Notes under the pieces: generated by a model
What the model was told of the DNA's origin: nothing
The model's database searches: none
Seen by the model: the letters and a program-made list of their open reading frames with translations, nothing else
Made by a program: the position numbers and the translations under genes
NCBI GenBank assembly: GCA_947382415.1
Contig: CANCYO010000010.1
Location: forward strand, 1-64,000
From: an uncultured Lachnospiraceae bacterium
GTDB taxonomy: Bacteria; Bacillota; Clostridia; Lachnospirales; Lachnospiraceae
Length of the DNA: 64,000 bases
Reading direction: 5' to 3'
Shown here: piece by piece, positions 18,273-26,988 of the stretch
Layout of the letters: each line of letters begins with the position of its first letter
Numbering within the stretch: position 1 is the first letter of the stretch

Positions 18273-20231
18273 ATGAAGGAACTCAGGAGGGTGATCATAA
18301 AGACATTCATTGCCGTATGGGCTCTGGCAGGCGGCTCCCTCTCCATGATTCTGACCGGTTATGTGACGGATGTGCCTCTTGCAAAATATATATTTACAGT
18401 GTTAGAGAATCTGGACGGCCGGGGGATGGAATGCTGTCTTCTGGCGATGGGAACCGGTCTGATCTTTTATCTGGTGCGGGATCGGCAGAGGAATCCCCGG
18501 GTCAGCGGACTCTCGGCATTTTTTGCCGTCTGTACGGTATTTGGCATCAGTTATTACAAAACCGATTCCTGGGACTGTATCTTTTTGTTCGGAAATCAGT
18601 TTTTGTTGGCAGTGTTCGTCATGCTGGGCTATTATTTTTTCTACAAAAATGTGATCCTGTTCACAGGCATGGTGTTCGAGAAAAAGCAGGAATGGCTGTG
18701 TGCCGGGGCACAGAGCAGGGCGGGCCGGATTTTGTTTGAGGAACATCCTTTTTTGGGGCCGCTTCTGTTTCTGCTTGTGACAGGTCTGCCATGGATTATT
18801 GCATTCTGTCCGGGGACGCTTCAGTGGGACGCCCACGGACAGCTTTGGATGGCTATGGGGGTGACGGAGCAGACAAGCTATCACCCGGTGTTCATATCTG
18901 ACTATATGGCCGGGTGTGTGATGTTCGGGCGCCGGTTGTTTCACTCGGATTCCGTAGGCTTATTTTTCTATACTTTTCCGCAGTTTCTGGCGCAAAGTCT
19001 TGTGTTTTCTTATGTGCTGGCCGTGATGAGGCGGCTTCACAGTCCTGTTTTGTTTCGTTGGATGGCATTGATTTTCTGGGGTGTCTTTCCCTATTTTCAG
19101 ATCTGGGGGTTTACTATGGTGAAGGACAGTCCCTATTATATTTCCTTCGTGCTGTTTGTGACAGTGCTTGCGGAGGTGCTGGCCTGTGGGGAGAGTCCGT
19201 CGGGAGCTTTGGGCGGACAGGCAGGCACCGGGCGGACGGGCATCGGACAGACAGAATCCGGGCGGACAGGCAGGATTACCTGGCGGCAGTATGGATTGAT
19301 GGCGCTTGGCGTGGGCGGTATGGCGCTCTCGCGAAACGACGGGAGATATGTGATTGTTCTGACCCTGGCTGCGGCGCTTTTGTGTTATCGCAGGTATTGG
19401 AGGGTATTTGTACTGGGGCTTTGTGTCTGTGTGGGTCTGCTGGTGGTGGAGGAGGGAATCTATATGCCGCTTGCGGGCATCGGCAGAGGGCCTGCGGGGG
19501 AGATGCTCTCGGTGCCGCTGCAGCAGACGGCCCGGTATCTTCGGGATCATTTTGAAGATGTGACACAGGAAGAGGCGGCAATCCTCGAAAAAGGTTTTGA
19601 GGTGGAGCTGTCCGAGATTGCAGACAGATATAAGCCTGATATCTCCGATCCTGTGAAGGCAAATTTTACGGATGCGCCTGACCGGACATATCTGAAAGAG
19701 TATTTCCGGGTGTGGGCGGCGCAGTTTGGACGGCATCCCGACACTTATGTTCAGGCGTTTCTGAACCAGATTTACGGCTATTTTTACCCGGATTGTCCCA
19801 ATCACGGGGACTATCTGACCGTGACCTATATCGGCAACTCCGAGCATTGGCAGGACGGTCATCTGGACATGGAATTTACCGTGAAAAACGGTGTGCTGCG
19901 GGAGTTTTTGAGACATACTGTATACACTGTGGAGAAGATGCCGGTGTTGTCATTATTTTACGGCTGTGGTATCTATACCTGGCTGCTTTTGGGAGCCGCG
20001 GCGGGAATGCTTGCCCGGGGGAAACGCAGGGAGCTGTGCGTTCTGGCGCCGGAATTTGTGGTGCTGCTCATCTGTCTGGTCTCCCCTGTAAACGGATATC
20101 TGCGCTACATGATGCCTGTGATGGCGGCGCTGCCGCTCTGGGCGGCCTGGTGGTTTTATCAGACCTCAGGCCCGGGAAGGATTGATACCGATGAAAATGC
20201 TATGGATGAAAAAAACGGGAATGAAAAATGA
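18273..20231 (+). CDS. Polytopic membrane protein, probable DUF6020/GT-C type
   Basis: 652 residues with about 12 hydrophobic helices. After the N-terminal helices a conserved loop reads GTLQWDAHGQLWMAMG, then SYHPVFISDYM, which is the kind of acidic first extracytoplasmic loop seen in lipid-linked GT-C glycosyltransferases. A soluble segment of about 150 residues (residues 400-560) lies before the last helices. Residues about 310-335 are a low-complexity Gly/Thr/Arg/Gln stretch made by an internal GGGCGGACAGGC-like repeat. It overlaps the next membrane-protein gene by 41 nt. The DUF6020 name is from memory; substrate unknown. Confidence 0.6.
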   Translation: MKELRRVIIKTFIAVWALAGGSLSMILTGYVTDVPLAKYIFTVLENLDGRGMECCLLAMGTGLIFYLVRDRQRNPRVSGLSAFFAVCTVFGISYYKTDSWDCIFLFGNQFLLAVFVMLGYYFFYKNVILFTGMVFEKKQEWLCAGAQSRAGRILFEEHPFLGPLLFLLVTGLPWIIAFCPGTLQWDAHGQLWMAMGVTEQTSYHPVFISDYMAGCVMFGRRLFHSDSVGLFFYTFPQFLAQSLVFSYVLAVMRRLHSPVLFRWMALIFWGVFPYFQIWGFTMVKDSPYYISFVLFVTVLAEVLACGESPSGALGGQAGTGRTGIGQTESGRTGRITWRQYGLMALGVGGMALSRNDGRYVIVLTLAAALLCYRRYWRVFVLGLCVCVGLLVVEEGIYMPLAGIGRGPAGEMLSVPLQQTARYLRDHFEDVTQEEAAILEKGFEVELSEIADRYKPDISDPVKANFTDAPDRTYLKEYFRVWAAQFGRHPDTYVQAFLNQIYGYFYPDCPNHGDYLTVTYIGNSEHWQDGHLDMEFTVKNGVLREFLRHTVYTVEKMPVLSLFYGCGIYTWLLLGAAAGMLARGKRRELCVLAPEFVVLLICLVSPVNGYLRYMMPVMAALPLWAAWWFYQTSGPGRIDTDENAMDEKNGNEK

Positions 20232-21822
20232 GGGAATCAAAAATCAGGGAATCAAAAATAAAGAAGGCAGACAATATCTTCTGATCAATATTTGTTTTGT
20301 CCTGGCGCTGTGTATCGTGGCTGCGCCGCTTCTGATACTCAGCGCATACAATTTTCCGTCGGCGGATGACTGGAGCTACGGGAGAGACGCCTATAAAGCT
20401 TTGCAGGCGGGTGGCGGTGTGGGGACGGTTCTGCGGATATCCTTTGAGACGGTGGCGAGATATTATGTGGGCTGGGAGGGGAGGTTTATGAACGCGTTCT
20501 TTGCCTCTCTGCAGCCGGGAATCTGGGGAGAGGAATATTATGCCGTGGTAGCCTGGCTGATGCTGGGCGGGTTGATTTTGGGCGAGCTCTTTTTGTTTCA
20601 TGAACTGTTTGGCAGACTGTTGTGCCGGGAGGGCCGCGAAAATCGGGGATTGTGGTTTCCGGTGGCCGCCGCCACATTGATCCTGCAGATACTCTATACT
20701 CCCAGTGCGGTGGAAAGTTTTTATTGGTATACGGGAGCGGTGAACTATACCTTTGTGTTCGGATTGTCCATGATTTTGACCGCTTTGTTTTTAAAACTGG
20801 GGCTGGGAAATACAAAAGGCTGGAAATACGGGCTGACTGCCGCTGCGGCGTGTGTTTTGTCCGTGGCAGTGGGGGGAGACAATTATTCCACCAGTTTGTC
20901 CACATTTTTATTTATGCTGTGTTCGTATGCTTTGCTTCCGGTGTTTTGCGGGCAGGCGGCAGCTTCGGGAAAATGGTTTGACAGGGCTGTGTTTGGACGG
21001 CTGCTGCGCCGAACCTGGTATCTGGTGGTACTGACGGGAGGGAGTCTGCTGGCCTGTATTCTGGCGCCCGGCAATGCCAAACGACTTGAGGGGAATTTTG
21101 GCGGCGCTACTACGGGAAACGCTCTGGTGGCAGTGCTGCAGTCGCTGTGGCGCTCCTTTACCAATATCTGGTCCTGGACGGACGTTAAAATACTGCTGAT
21201 GGTTCTGGTGATTCTGCCTTTTGTGTGGCTGGCTGTGAAGAATATGCGGTATGAGTTTCGATTCCCGGGAATTTTTACTTTATTTACCTTTGGACTTTAC
21301 GCGTCTCAGATCACATCCAATCTCTATGTGGACGGAACCACCGGAGGCGGCAGGGTGGCGGCAATCCTGTACTATTCTTATCATGTGTGGCTGGTGGGCA
21401 ATGTGTGGTATTGGACGGGATGGCTTTGCAGGAGGCGGCAAAGCTGGCCCGCATTTTTGGAAAGGGTATTTTCTGCCGCGGGGCCTTTTGTGCGCAGATT
21501 TTTGATTCCTTACTGCGCCGTGGCGGGAATCATTCTGGCGGGAGTGATCTATACCTTTGATCTGAAGGAGATATCCAGCTACAGAGCTTACCGTGACTGG
21601 AGGCAGGGCTGGGCGCAGCAGTATGCGGCTGAGTGGCGGGAGCGGCTGGAGGTACTGCATGACGAGACTGTCACCCAGGTGGAGTTTGCTCCGCTGTCCG
21701 TATACCCCGAGACGATGCTCTACACGGATCTGCAGGATCAGGACGGCTATATCTGGGTGAACAAGGCCTGTGCCAATTATTATGGAAAAGAGTATATTCA
21801 TGTCGTAAATGTCACAGAATAA
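20191..21822 (+). CDS. Polytopic membrane protein, probable DUF6056 family
   Basis: About 543 residues, roughly 11 hydrophobic helices. The first outer loop reads NFPSADDWSYG and continues to WEGRFMNAFF, the pattern of DUF6056 proteins, which are thought to be GT-C-like glycosyltransferases acting on lipid-linked sugars. The first 25 cytoplasmic residues contain three pentapeptide repeats (GMKNE, GIKNQ, GIKNK). ATG 20191 follows GGAAGG and lies inside the previous gene, so the two are probably translationally coupled. Together with the D,D-carboxypeptidase downstream this suggests a cell-envelope operon. Confidence 0.6.
   Translation: MKMLWMKKTGMKNEGIKNQGIKNKEGRQYLLINICFVLALCIVAAPLLILSAYNFPSADDWSYGRDAYKALQAGGGVGTVLRISFETVARYYVGWEGRFMNAFFASLQPGIWGEEYYAVVAWLMLGGLILGELFLFHELFGRLLCREGRENRGLWFPVAAATLILQILYTPSAVESFYWYTGAVNYTFVFGLSMILTALFLKLGLGNTKGWKYGLTAAAACVLSVAVGGDNYSTSLSTFLFMLCSYALLPVFCGQAAASGKWFDRAVFGRLLRRTWYLVVLTGGSLLACILAPGNAKRLEGNFGGATTGNALVAVLQSLWRSFTNIWSWTDVKILLMVLVILPFVWLAVKNMRYEFRFPGIFTLFTFGLYASQITSNLYVDGTTGGGRVAAILYYSYHVWLVGNVWYWTGWLCRRRQSWPAFLERVFSAAGPFVRRFLIPYCAVAGIILAGVIYTFDLKEISSYRAYRDWRQGWAQQYAAEWRERLEVLHDETVTQVEFAPLSVYPETMLYTDLQDQDGYIWVNKACANYYGKEYIHVVNVTE
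20217..20261 (+). repeat. Three 15-nt tandem repeats inside coding sequence
   Basis: Three consecutive copies of GGGAATCAAAAATCA with small changes. The first copy holds the stop codon of the upstream membrane-protein gene; in the downstream frame all three encode a KN-rich pentapeptide. Confidence 0.85.
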
Positions 21823-21861
21823 GGGTGCGGACTATTTGAGATAAAGGTTGAAAAGAACAGG

Positions 21862-23286
21862 ATGGATAAAGACAGAGCAGTGAGAGAGGAAACTATCGGT
21901 TTACCGGATGCAGAGGCGGAATCGTTTGTTGTGGAGTCGTTTGATGCTGATGTGTTGGAAGCAGAGATGTCTGACGCGCAGGAACAGGAACGCATTCGCA
22001 AAAGGAGAGAGCGTATAAACAGAATGAAACGGGAAAAAGAGAGGCGGCTGAGACTGCAGAGAATATGCAGGATTGCCCTGCCGGCTGCGGTGGTTGTGAT
22101 TGCCCTTGGCGTCGGTTCGCTTGTCCATGTGATGTCTGCGAAAGGAGCAGACAAGCCTGAACAACAAAAGGGCGGAGAAACCGTTAGCGGAGGGGAGCCG
22201 GAGGCGCAGTCATCAAAGCAGCTTGCCGGAGAAGATGCCCGGACCCGGACTCAAATGGATGCGATCGGGGATATTGCCGGGCAGTCAATGAGGGCAGCAC
22301 TGAAGACAGCGGATCAAACCAGGCAGAGTGAACAGAATGTCCGGAGTGAACAAAACGGGCAGAGCGGGAAAAGTGAACAGAACGTGCATGGCGGGCAGAA
22401 TAAACAGGACGAACAGCGTGAGCAGGACGGCAGGGATGAAGGAAATAACGCTCTGGCTGCTGCGGCATCTGCTAGGTTGTATGCCGCCCGCACTACAGCA
22501 CAGACGGCGGCGCCGCCCGAAGAGGTCAACAGTAAATACGCAGTGTTTATTGATCTGGATACAGGTGATATTCTGGCACAGAGGGATTATCGCACGGTGA
22601 TCAGTCCTGCATCCATGACCAAAGTGCTCACGGTGCTGGTGGCAGCGGAGCATGTGACGGATCTGGACGATACTTTTACGATGACGACTGATATTACGGA
22701 CTACAGCTATTCTAACGATTGTAGCAGCGTAGGCTTTGCAGTGGGAGAGACTGTGACGGTACGGGATCTCTTTTACGGTACGATTCTGCCCTCCGGGGGA
22801 GATGCCGCGGTGGCATTGGCCACTTATGCGGCGGGCAGTCACGAGGCTTTTGTGGAGATGATGAACGAGAAGGCGGAGGCGCTGGGCCTTTCTGACACAG
22901 CGCACTTTACCAACTGCGTAGGGCTGTATGATGAGAACCATCACTGTACGGTCTATGATATGGCCATGATCATGGAGGCGGCTTTGGACAATGAGTTGTG
23001 CAGAGAAGTTTTGAACGCCCATACCTATACTACATCTGCCACAGAGGCGCATCCCGAGGGAATTCTGATTTCCAATTGGTTTCTGCGCAGGATTGAGGAC
23101 AAGGACACCGGGGGAGAAGTGGTCTGCGCCAAGACAGGCTATGTGAAGGAGTCAGACAGTTGTGCGGTAAGCTATGGTGTGGACCGGAGCGGAAGAGGAT
23201 ATGTGTGCGCCACTGCGGGAGCACACAGCTCATGGCGCTGCATCTATGACCATGTGGCTTTGTATAAGAGATATGCGCAGGAGTAA
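21862..23286 (+). CDS. Membrane-anchored D-alanyl-D-alanine carboxypeptidase (S11)
   Basis: 474 residues. A cytoplasmic, highly charged N-terminus of 65 residues precedes one transmembrane helix (about 70-92). An outer linker of some 130 residues is rich in Gln, Ser, Asn and Glu with degenerate SEQN repeats. The penicillin-binding domain follows, with the nucleophile in SMTK (Ser251), SGG in place of the usual SGN (near residue 312), and KTG (CAKTGYV, near residue 422). It trims the terminal D-Ala of peptidoglycan stem peptides. Unlike DacA/DacF, the anchor is N-terminal rather than a C-terminal amphipathic helix. It follows the two membrane-protein genes by 39 nt. Confidence 0.88.
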   Translation: MDKDRAVREETIGLPDAEAESFVVESFDADVLEAEMSDAQEQERIRKRRERINRMKREKERRLRLQRICRIALPAAVVVIALGVGSLVHVMSAKGADKPEQQKGGETVSGGEPEAQSSKQLAGEDARTRTQMDAIGDIAGQSMRAALKTADQTRQSEQNVRSEQNGQSGKSEQNVHGGQNKQDEQREQDGRDEGNNALAAAASARLYAARTTAQTAAPPEEVNSKYAVFIDLDTGDILAQRDYRTVISPASMTKVLTVLVAAEHVTDLDDTFTMTTDITDYSYSNDCSSVGFAVGETVTVRDLFYGTILPSGGDAAVALATYAAGSHEAFVEMMNEKAEALGLSDTAHFTNCVGLYDENHHCTVYDMAMIMEAALDNELCREVLNAHTYTTSATEAHPEGILISNWFLRRIEDKDTGGEVVCAKTGYVKESDSCAVSYGVDRSGRGYVCATAGAHSSWRCIYDHVALYKRYAQE

Positions 23287-23324
23287 AATCAGTGGCAGAT
23301 TTGTAGTTGCCTCCATAAAAAAGA

Positions 23325-23854
23325 TTGATCAATACGATTGATGAGTTCGCGGGAATGAATCCGCAGGATGTCGTGCCTTTTATTGAGGGAGAGCCTTATA
23401 TCAGCGCAGTTCCTGTAGAGCCGGGTCTGACAAATAATATGGCAGGGCAGCAGGGACAGCGAATAGTGGGCCTTAACTCGGAAAATTTGGAAATTAATTC
23501 TTAAACAGAGCAATTTTTTATGTAAGCCGTCTGATTTCATCACAGAAAGAAAGAGATTTTGTAAACAGCAGTTATAATGATATAAAGCGTGTTTTCTCGA
23601 TCTGGATATGTATGAACATGGACGAGAACTGTATGAACTATGTGCATTTGACAAACGATAAGCTGGTGGGAAGTTATAAATGGAAAGGGCAGATTGATCT
23701 TCTGAATATTGTTATGATCGGTCTGTCAGACCAACTGCCCAGGCATGATGAGCAATATGCTCTGCATCGACTGTTGGGTGCATTACTGTCAATGGGTTTA
23801 ACTGTCGAAGAGGAAATAAAAGCTATCATCCAAAGAGATGAGCCGGGAATCTGA
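23325..23854 (+). pseudogene. Remnant of an Rpn/PD-(D/E)XK nuclease-type transposase-like gene
   Basis: Two fragments of one ancestral protein in different frames. Frame A (23325-23504) encodes 59 residues with FIEGEPYISAVPVEPG and VGLNSENLEIN, then a stop. Frame B resumes from about 23504 with YVSRLISSQKERDFVNSSY, IWICMNMDENCMNYVHL and IVMIGLSDQLPRHDEQYALH, ending at 23854. In family members I recall, about 30-35 residues containing the DIRF catalytic segment lie between these blocks, so a deletion of roughly 100 bp with a frame change removed part of the nuclease core, and the C-terminal region is also lost. The start is missing. Family identity is from pattern memory and needs a search. 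Confidence 0.6.
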
Positions 23855-23880
23855 AAATAGGTTCCCGGCTCTGTTATTTT
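23840..23880 (+). terminator. Rho-independent terminator
   Basis: A perfect 10-bp stem, GAGCCGGGAA (23840-23849) with TTCCCGGCTC (23862-23871), followed by TGTTATTTTGCTTT. The loop contains the stop of the transposase-like remnant. Oriented for plus-strand transcripts. Confidence 0.8.
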
Positions 23881-23916
23881 GCTTTAATGCAATTTTAATG
23901 TGCATGGGATGCAAAA

Positions 23917-24735
23917 TCAGTTACTGCAGTTCCTGATAATATCCATAAAGACCGAATTGAATTTTTTAAGCTGGTCATACATGATTCCGTGTCCGCTGTC
24001 AGGCAGGGTTATGAGTGTGGAACCGCAGATGCCTGCATGCTGTATCTTGGCAAGCTCACCGGAAACGATAACATCTTTATCACCATGAATGATGTAAGTG
24101 GGGACATGAACGCATCCGAGGTCTGCCCGGCCGTCTTCATCGCGCAGAGCGATACCGCATTTTATGGTTCCCAATCCTGATGCTGACAGGGCGATACCTT
24201 TGAACCAGTCGATTACCGCGTCTGAATGAGGACATGCAAAGAGTTGTCTGCTGAAATCCAGACACAGCCCGGGTCTGTCGGTTTCTGCAAGGTTTATCAG
24301 GTCATTTACTTCCTGCACGGTCTTTCCATATGGAAAATCAGGACGCTGCGCAAAGCAGGGAGCGGCGGCAGAAAGCAGGATCAGCCTGCATACACCGAAA
24401 CCATTGAAACGATTCATGTATCTTAAGGCAATGGCCCCTCCCATTGAAAAGCCGGCTAAAATGAAGTTGTTCAGACAAAGTTTTTGGATTACCTGAAAGA
24501 TATCGGCAGACATTTGGTCATAGCAATATCCGCATACAGGAGAGTCCGATCTGCCGAAACCTCTTAAATCCACCGCGACCACACGATATCCGCAGTCAGT
24601 AAGCAGATTGATCTGATATTCGAATATCTGGTGGGACAGAGGCCAGCCGTGAATGAGCAGGACGGTCCTTTTTCCCTGAGGATTGTAGTCGTATACGGCG
24701 ATTTTGGTTCCGTCATTGGAAGTGATATGATACAT
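23917..24735 (-). CDS. Alpha/beta hydrolase (chloroperoxidase/esterase-like)
   Basis: 272 residues, cytosolic, one complete alpha/beta-hydrolase domain. The oxyanion segment is HGWPLSHQIFEYQ (near residue 29), the nucleophile elbow GFSMGG places Ser near residue 97, the acid is in HGDKD (near residue 220) and the histidine in DSGHG (near residue 248). This pattern fits non-haem peroxidase-like or small ester hydrolases; substrate not predictable. It is convergent with the terminator on its left and divergent from the YyaL-type gene on its right. Confidence 0.88.
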   Translation of the reverse strand: MYHITSNDGTKIAVYDYNPQGKRTVLLIHGWPLSHQIFEYQINLLTDCGYRVVAVDLRGFGRSDSPVCGYCYDQMSADIFQVIQKLCLNNFILAGFSMGGAIALRYMNRFNGFGVCRLILLSAAAPCFAQRPDFPYGKTVQEVNDLINLAETDRPGLCLDFSRQLFACPHSDAVIDWFKGIALSASGLGTIKCGIALRDEDGRADLGCVHVPTYIIHGDKDVIVSGELAKIQHAGICGSTLITLPDSGHGIMYDQLKKFNSVFMDIIRNCSN

Positions 24736-24886
24736 AATTATATTCCGATCAGGTTTTTAATATGGTATGTGGATCGGTTGATTTCAGTTAATACAATGTG
24801 CCGGCAATAACGGATTGCCATTCTGTATAATATCCAATCTCATTCGTATAATAAATCAGAGTTTGGTTTAGGAAAAGGAGAATGGC

Positions 24887-26866
24887 ATGAGCAATCGTTT
24901 GAAAAATGAGACAAGCCCGTATCTGCTGCAGCACGCGGAAAATCCCGTGGACTGGTATCCGTGGTGTGATGAAGCATTTGAAAGAGCCCGCAGGGAAGAC
25001 AAGCCCGTTTTTCTGAGTATCGGCTACAGTACCTGTCATTGGTGTCATGTCATGGCGCACGAGAGCTTTGAAAATACTGCGACGGCTGAGATACTAAACA
25101 GATATTTTATTGCTGTAAAGGTTGACCGGGAGGAACGTCCCGACATTGACAGTGTGTATATGTCGGTTTGTCAGGCATTCACCGGAAACGGCGGCTGGCC
25201 CATGAGTATTTTTATGACATGGGATAAACGTCCGTTTCTGGCAGGCACCTATTTCCCCGTGCGGTCGCAGTATGGGATGCCGGGATTTTCCCATGTACTG
25301 TATGCGGTGGCAGATCAGTGGAACAGCGGACGCAGCGGGCTTTTGCGCTCAGCGGACCAGATCATCTCGCATCTGAAGCAGGCCGGGTCGGGGGATATAC
25401 ATTCAAATAAAAATACAGATACAGACAATCAGGCAGTCTGTGAGGATTTACCAAAGCTGGCGGTGAAACTGTTTTCGGACAGCTATGACAGCATATACGG
25501 CGGATTCGGAAATGCGCCGAAGTTTCCGGCGCCGCACAATCTGTTGTTTCTGACATTATATGCAGAGCAGAATGACAGGCCGGACGTATTGGAAATGGTC
25601 GAAAGGACGCTTGTACAAATGCGAAAGGGCGGTATCTTTGACCACATTGGATTTGGTTTTTCCAGATATTCCACGGACCGGTATTTTCTTGCGCCTCATT
25701 TTGAAAAAATGCTGTATGACAATGCGCTGCTGATCATGGCATACGCGGCTGTCTATGATGTGACTCAAAACCGGTTTTATCTGGATACGGCGGAAAAGAC
25801 CGCACAATATGTGCTCCGTGAAATGACTGCTCCGGACGGCGGATTTTACAGCGCGCAGGATGCGGACAGCGAGGGCGAGGAAGGAAAATACTATACTTTC
25901 AGACCGGATGAAGTGACTGCTGTACTGGGTATGAAAAAAGGAAAACGGTTTGCACAGGCTTTTGATATTACCGCGGGCGGTAATTTTGAGGGGGTAAATA
26001 TTCCCAACCTTCTGAAAAATGACGATCCGGATGACGCTCTGAATGATGCTCTGAGCGGCGGTTTCAGGGAGGAGCTTCAAAAGCTGTACGATTACCGCAG
26101 GGACCGTTTCAGGCTGCATCTTGACGATAAGATACTGACCTCTTGGAATTCCATGATGATAGCCGGGCTGTCTGTACTCTACAGGGTTTCGCGCAATCGG
26201 GAATATCTTCAGGCGGCGGTGAATGCACAGTTGTTTATCGAGAGGAATTTGAATCAGAGTCAGGGCCTTTGTACAAGCTGGCGCGAGGGTAAATGCTCGG
26301 CCAACGGTTTTCTGGATGATTATGCATTTTATACCGCCGCTTTGACAGAATTGTATCATTCCACCTTGGACAGTGATTATCTTGAAAAAGCGGAACGGTT
26401 CTGCCAGGAGGCGGTAAAACGCTTTGCCGGTGATAAAAACGGAGGATTTTATCTTTCCGACCCGGGCCGCACGGAGCTGTTTATGAATCCCAAGGAGACT
26501 TATGACGGGGCGGTTCCCAGCGGGAATTCCGTAATGACCTATAATCTGATAAGACTGTATCAATTGACTGAGAAACAGGAGTATAAGGCGCTTGCGGAAA
26601 GGCAGCTTCAATATATGTCCTATCAGGCGCAGGGATATTTGACAGGACACAGTATGTTTTTGCTTGCGAAGCTGATGTATGATAATCCCCCGGAGCGTAT
26701 TGTGATCGTCTTGAAAAATGCTTCAGAGCTGGAGAAAATAAAGGAGCGGCTTCCGCTTCTGGCTAATGTGACTATAGTCTCAGAGAGTAAAGCATATCCG
26801 CTGCTCAATGACAGCACCACTTACTATGTCTGCAAGGATCATGTGTGTCATGCTCCGGTAAATTGA
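24887..26866 (+). CDS. YyaL/spermatogenesis-associated-20-type protein with thioredoxin domain
   Basis: 659 residues. The N-terminal 180 residues are a DUF255 thioredoxin-like domain whose active site is STCHWCHVMAHESF (near residue 45), with a CxxC made of Cys-His-Trp-Cys. The rest is an (alpha/alpha)6-barrel like N-acylglucosamine 2-epimerases (for example HFEKMLYDNALLI near residue 265). No signal peptide. The family is widespread, but its reaction is not settled. Strong GGAGA ribosome site before the ATG. Two TATAAT elements (24826-24831 and 24847-24852) lie upstream, without a convincing -35 for either. Confidence 0.9.
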   Translation: MSNRLKNETSPYLLQHAENPVDWYPWCDEAFERARREDKPVFLSIGYSTCHWCHVMAHESFENTATAEILNRYFIAVKVDREERPDIDSVYMSVCQAFTGNGGWPMSIFMTWDKRPFLAGTYFPVRSQYGMPGFSHVLYAVADQWNSGRSGLLRSADQIISHLKQAGSGDIHSNKNTDTDNQAVCEDLPKLAVKLFSDSYDSIYGGFGNAPKFPAPHNLLFLTLYAEQNDRPDVLEMVERTLVQMRKGGIFDHIGFGFSRYSTDRYFLAPHFEKMLYDNALLIMAYAAVYDVTQNRFYLDTAEKTAQYVLREMTAPDGGFYSAQDADSEGEEGKYYTFRPDEVTAVLGMKKGKRFAQAFDITAGGNFEGVNIPNLLKNDDPDDALNDALSGGFREELQKLYDYRRDRFRLHLDDKILTSWNSMMIAGLSVLYRVSRNREYLQAAVNAQLFIERNLNQSQGLCTSWREGKCSANGFLDDYAFYTAALTELYHSTLDSDYLEKAERFCQEAVKRFAGDKNGGFYLSDPGRTELFMNPKETYDGAVPSGNSVMTYNLIRLYQLTEKQEYKALAERQLQYMSYQAQGYLTGHSMFLLAKLMYDNPPERIVIVLKNASELEKIKERLPLLANVTIVSESKAYPLLNDSTTYYVCKDHVCHAPVN

Positions 26867-26919
26867 TATCAGCATGAAAGAATTCAAAAATTTTCGACCA
26901 TTTTGAAATTTTGATATCT

Positions 26920-26935
26920 GTAAACACATTTTTAC
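26920..26935. promoter_or_regulatory. Dyad upstream of the solute-binding protein gene
   Basis: GTAAA and TTTAC separated by six bases, about 55 bases before the ATG at 26989. A candidate operator for the sugar locus; I could not place a convincing -35/-10 pair around it. Confidence 0.35.
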
Positions 26936-26988
26936 GGGTGATAAAATCAAATCATCAAAAAAATATTTTGAGATGGGAGGATAAAGAG

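Noticed and set aside
26883..26907. Terminator after the YyaL-type gene
   Set aside because: TTCAAAA/TTTTGAA is an all-AT stem with one G-C type pair and is too weak to call.
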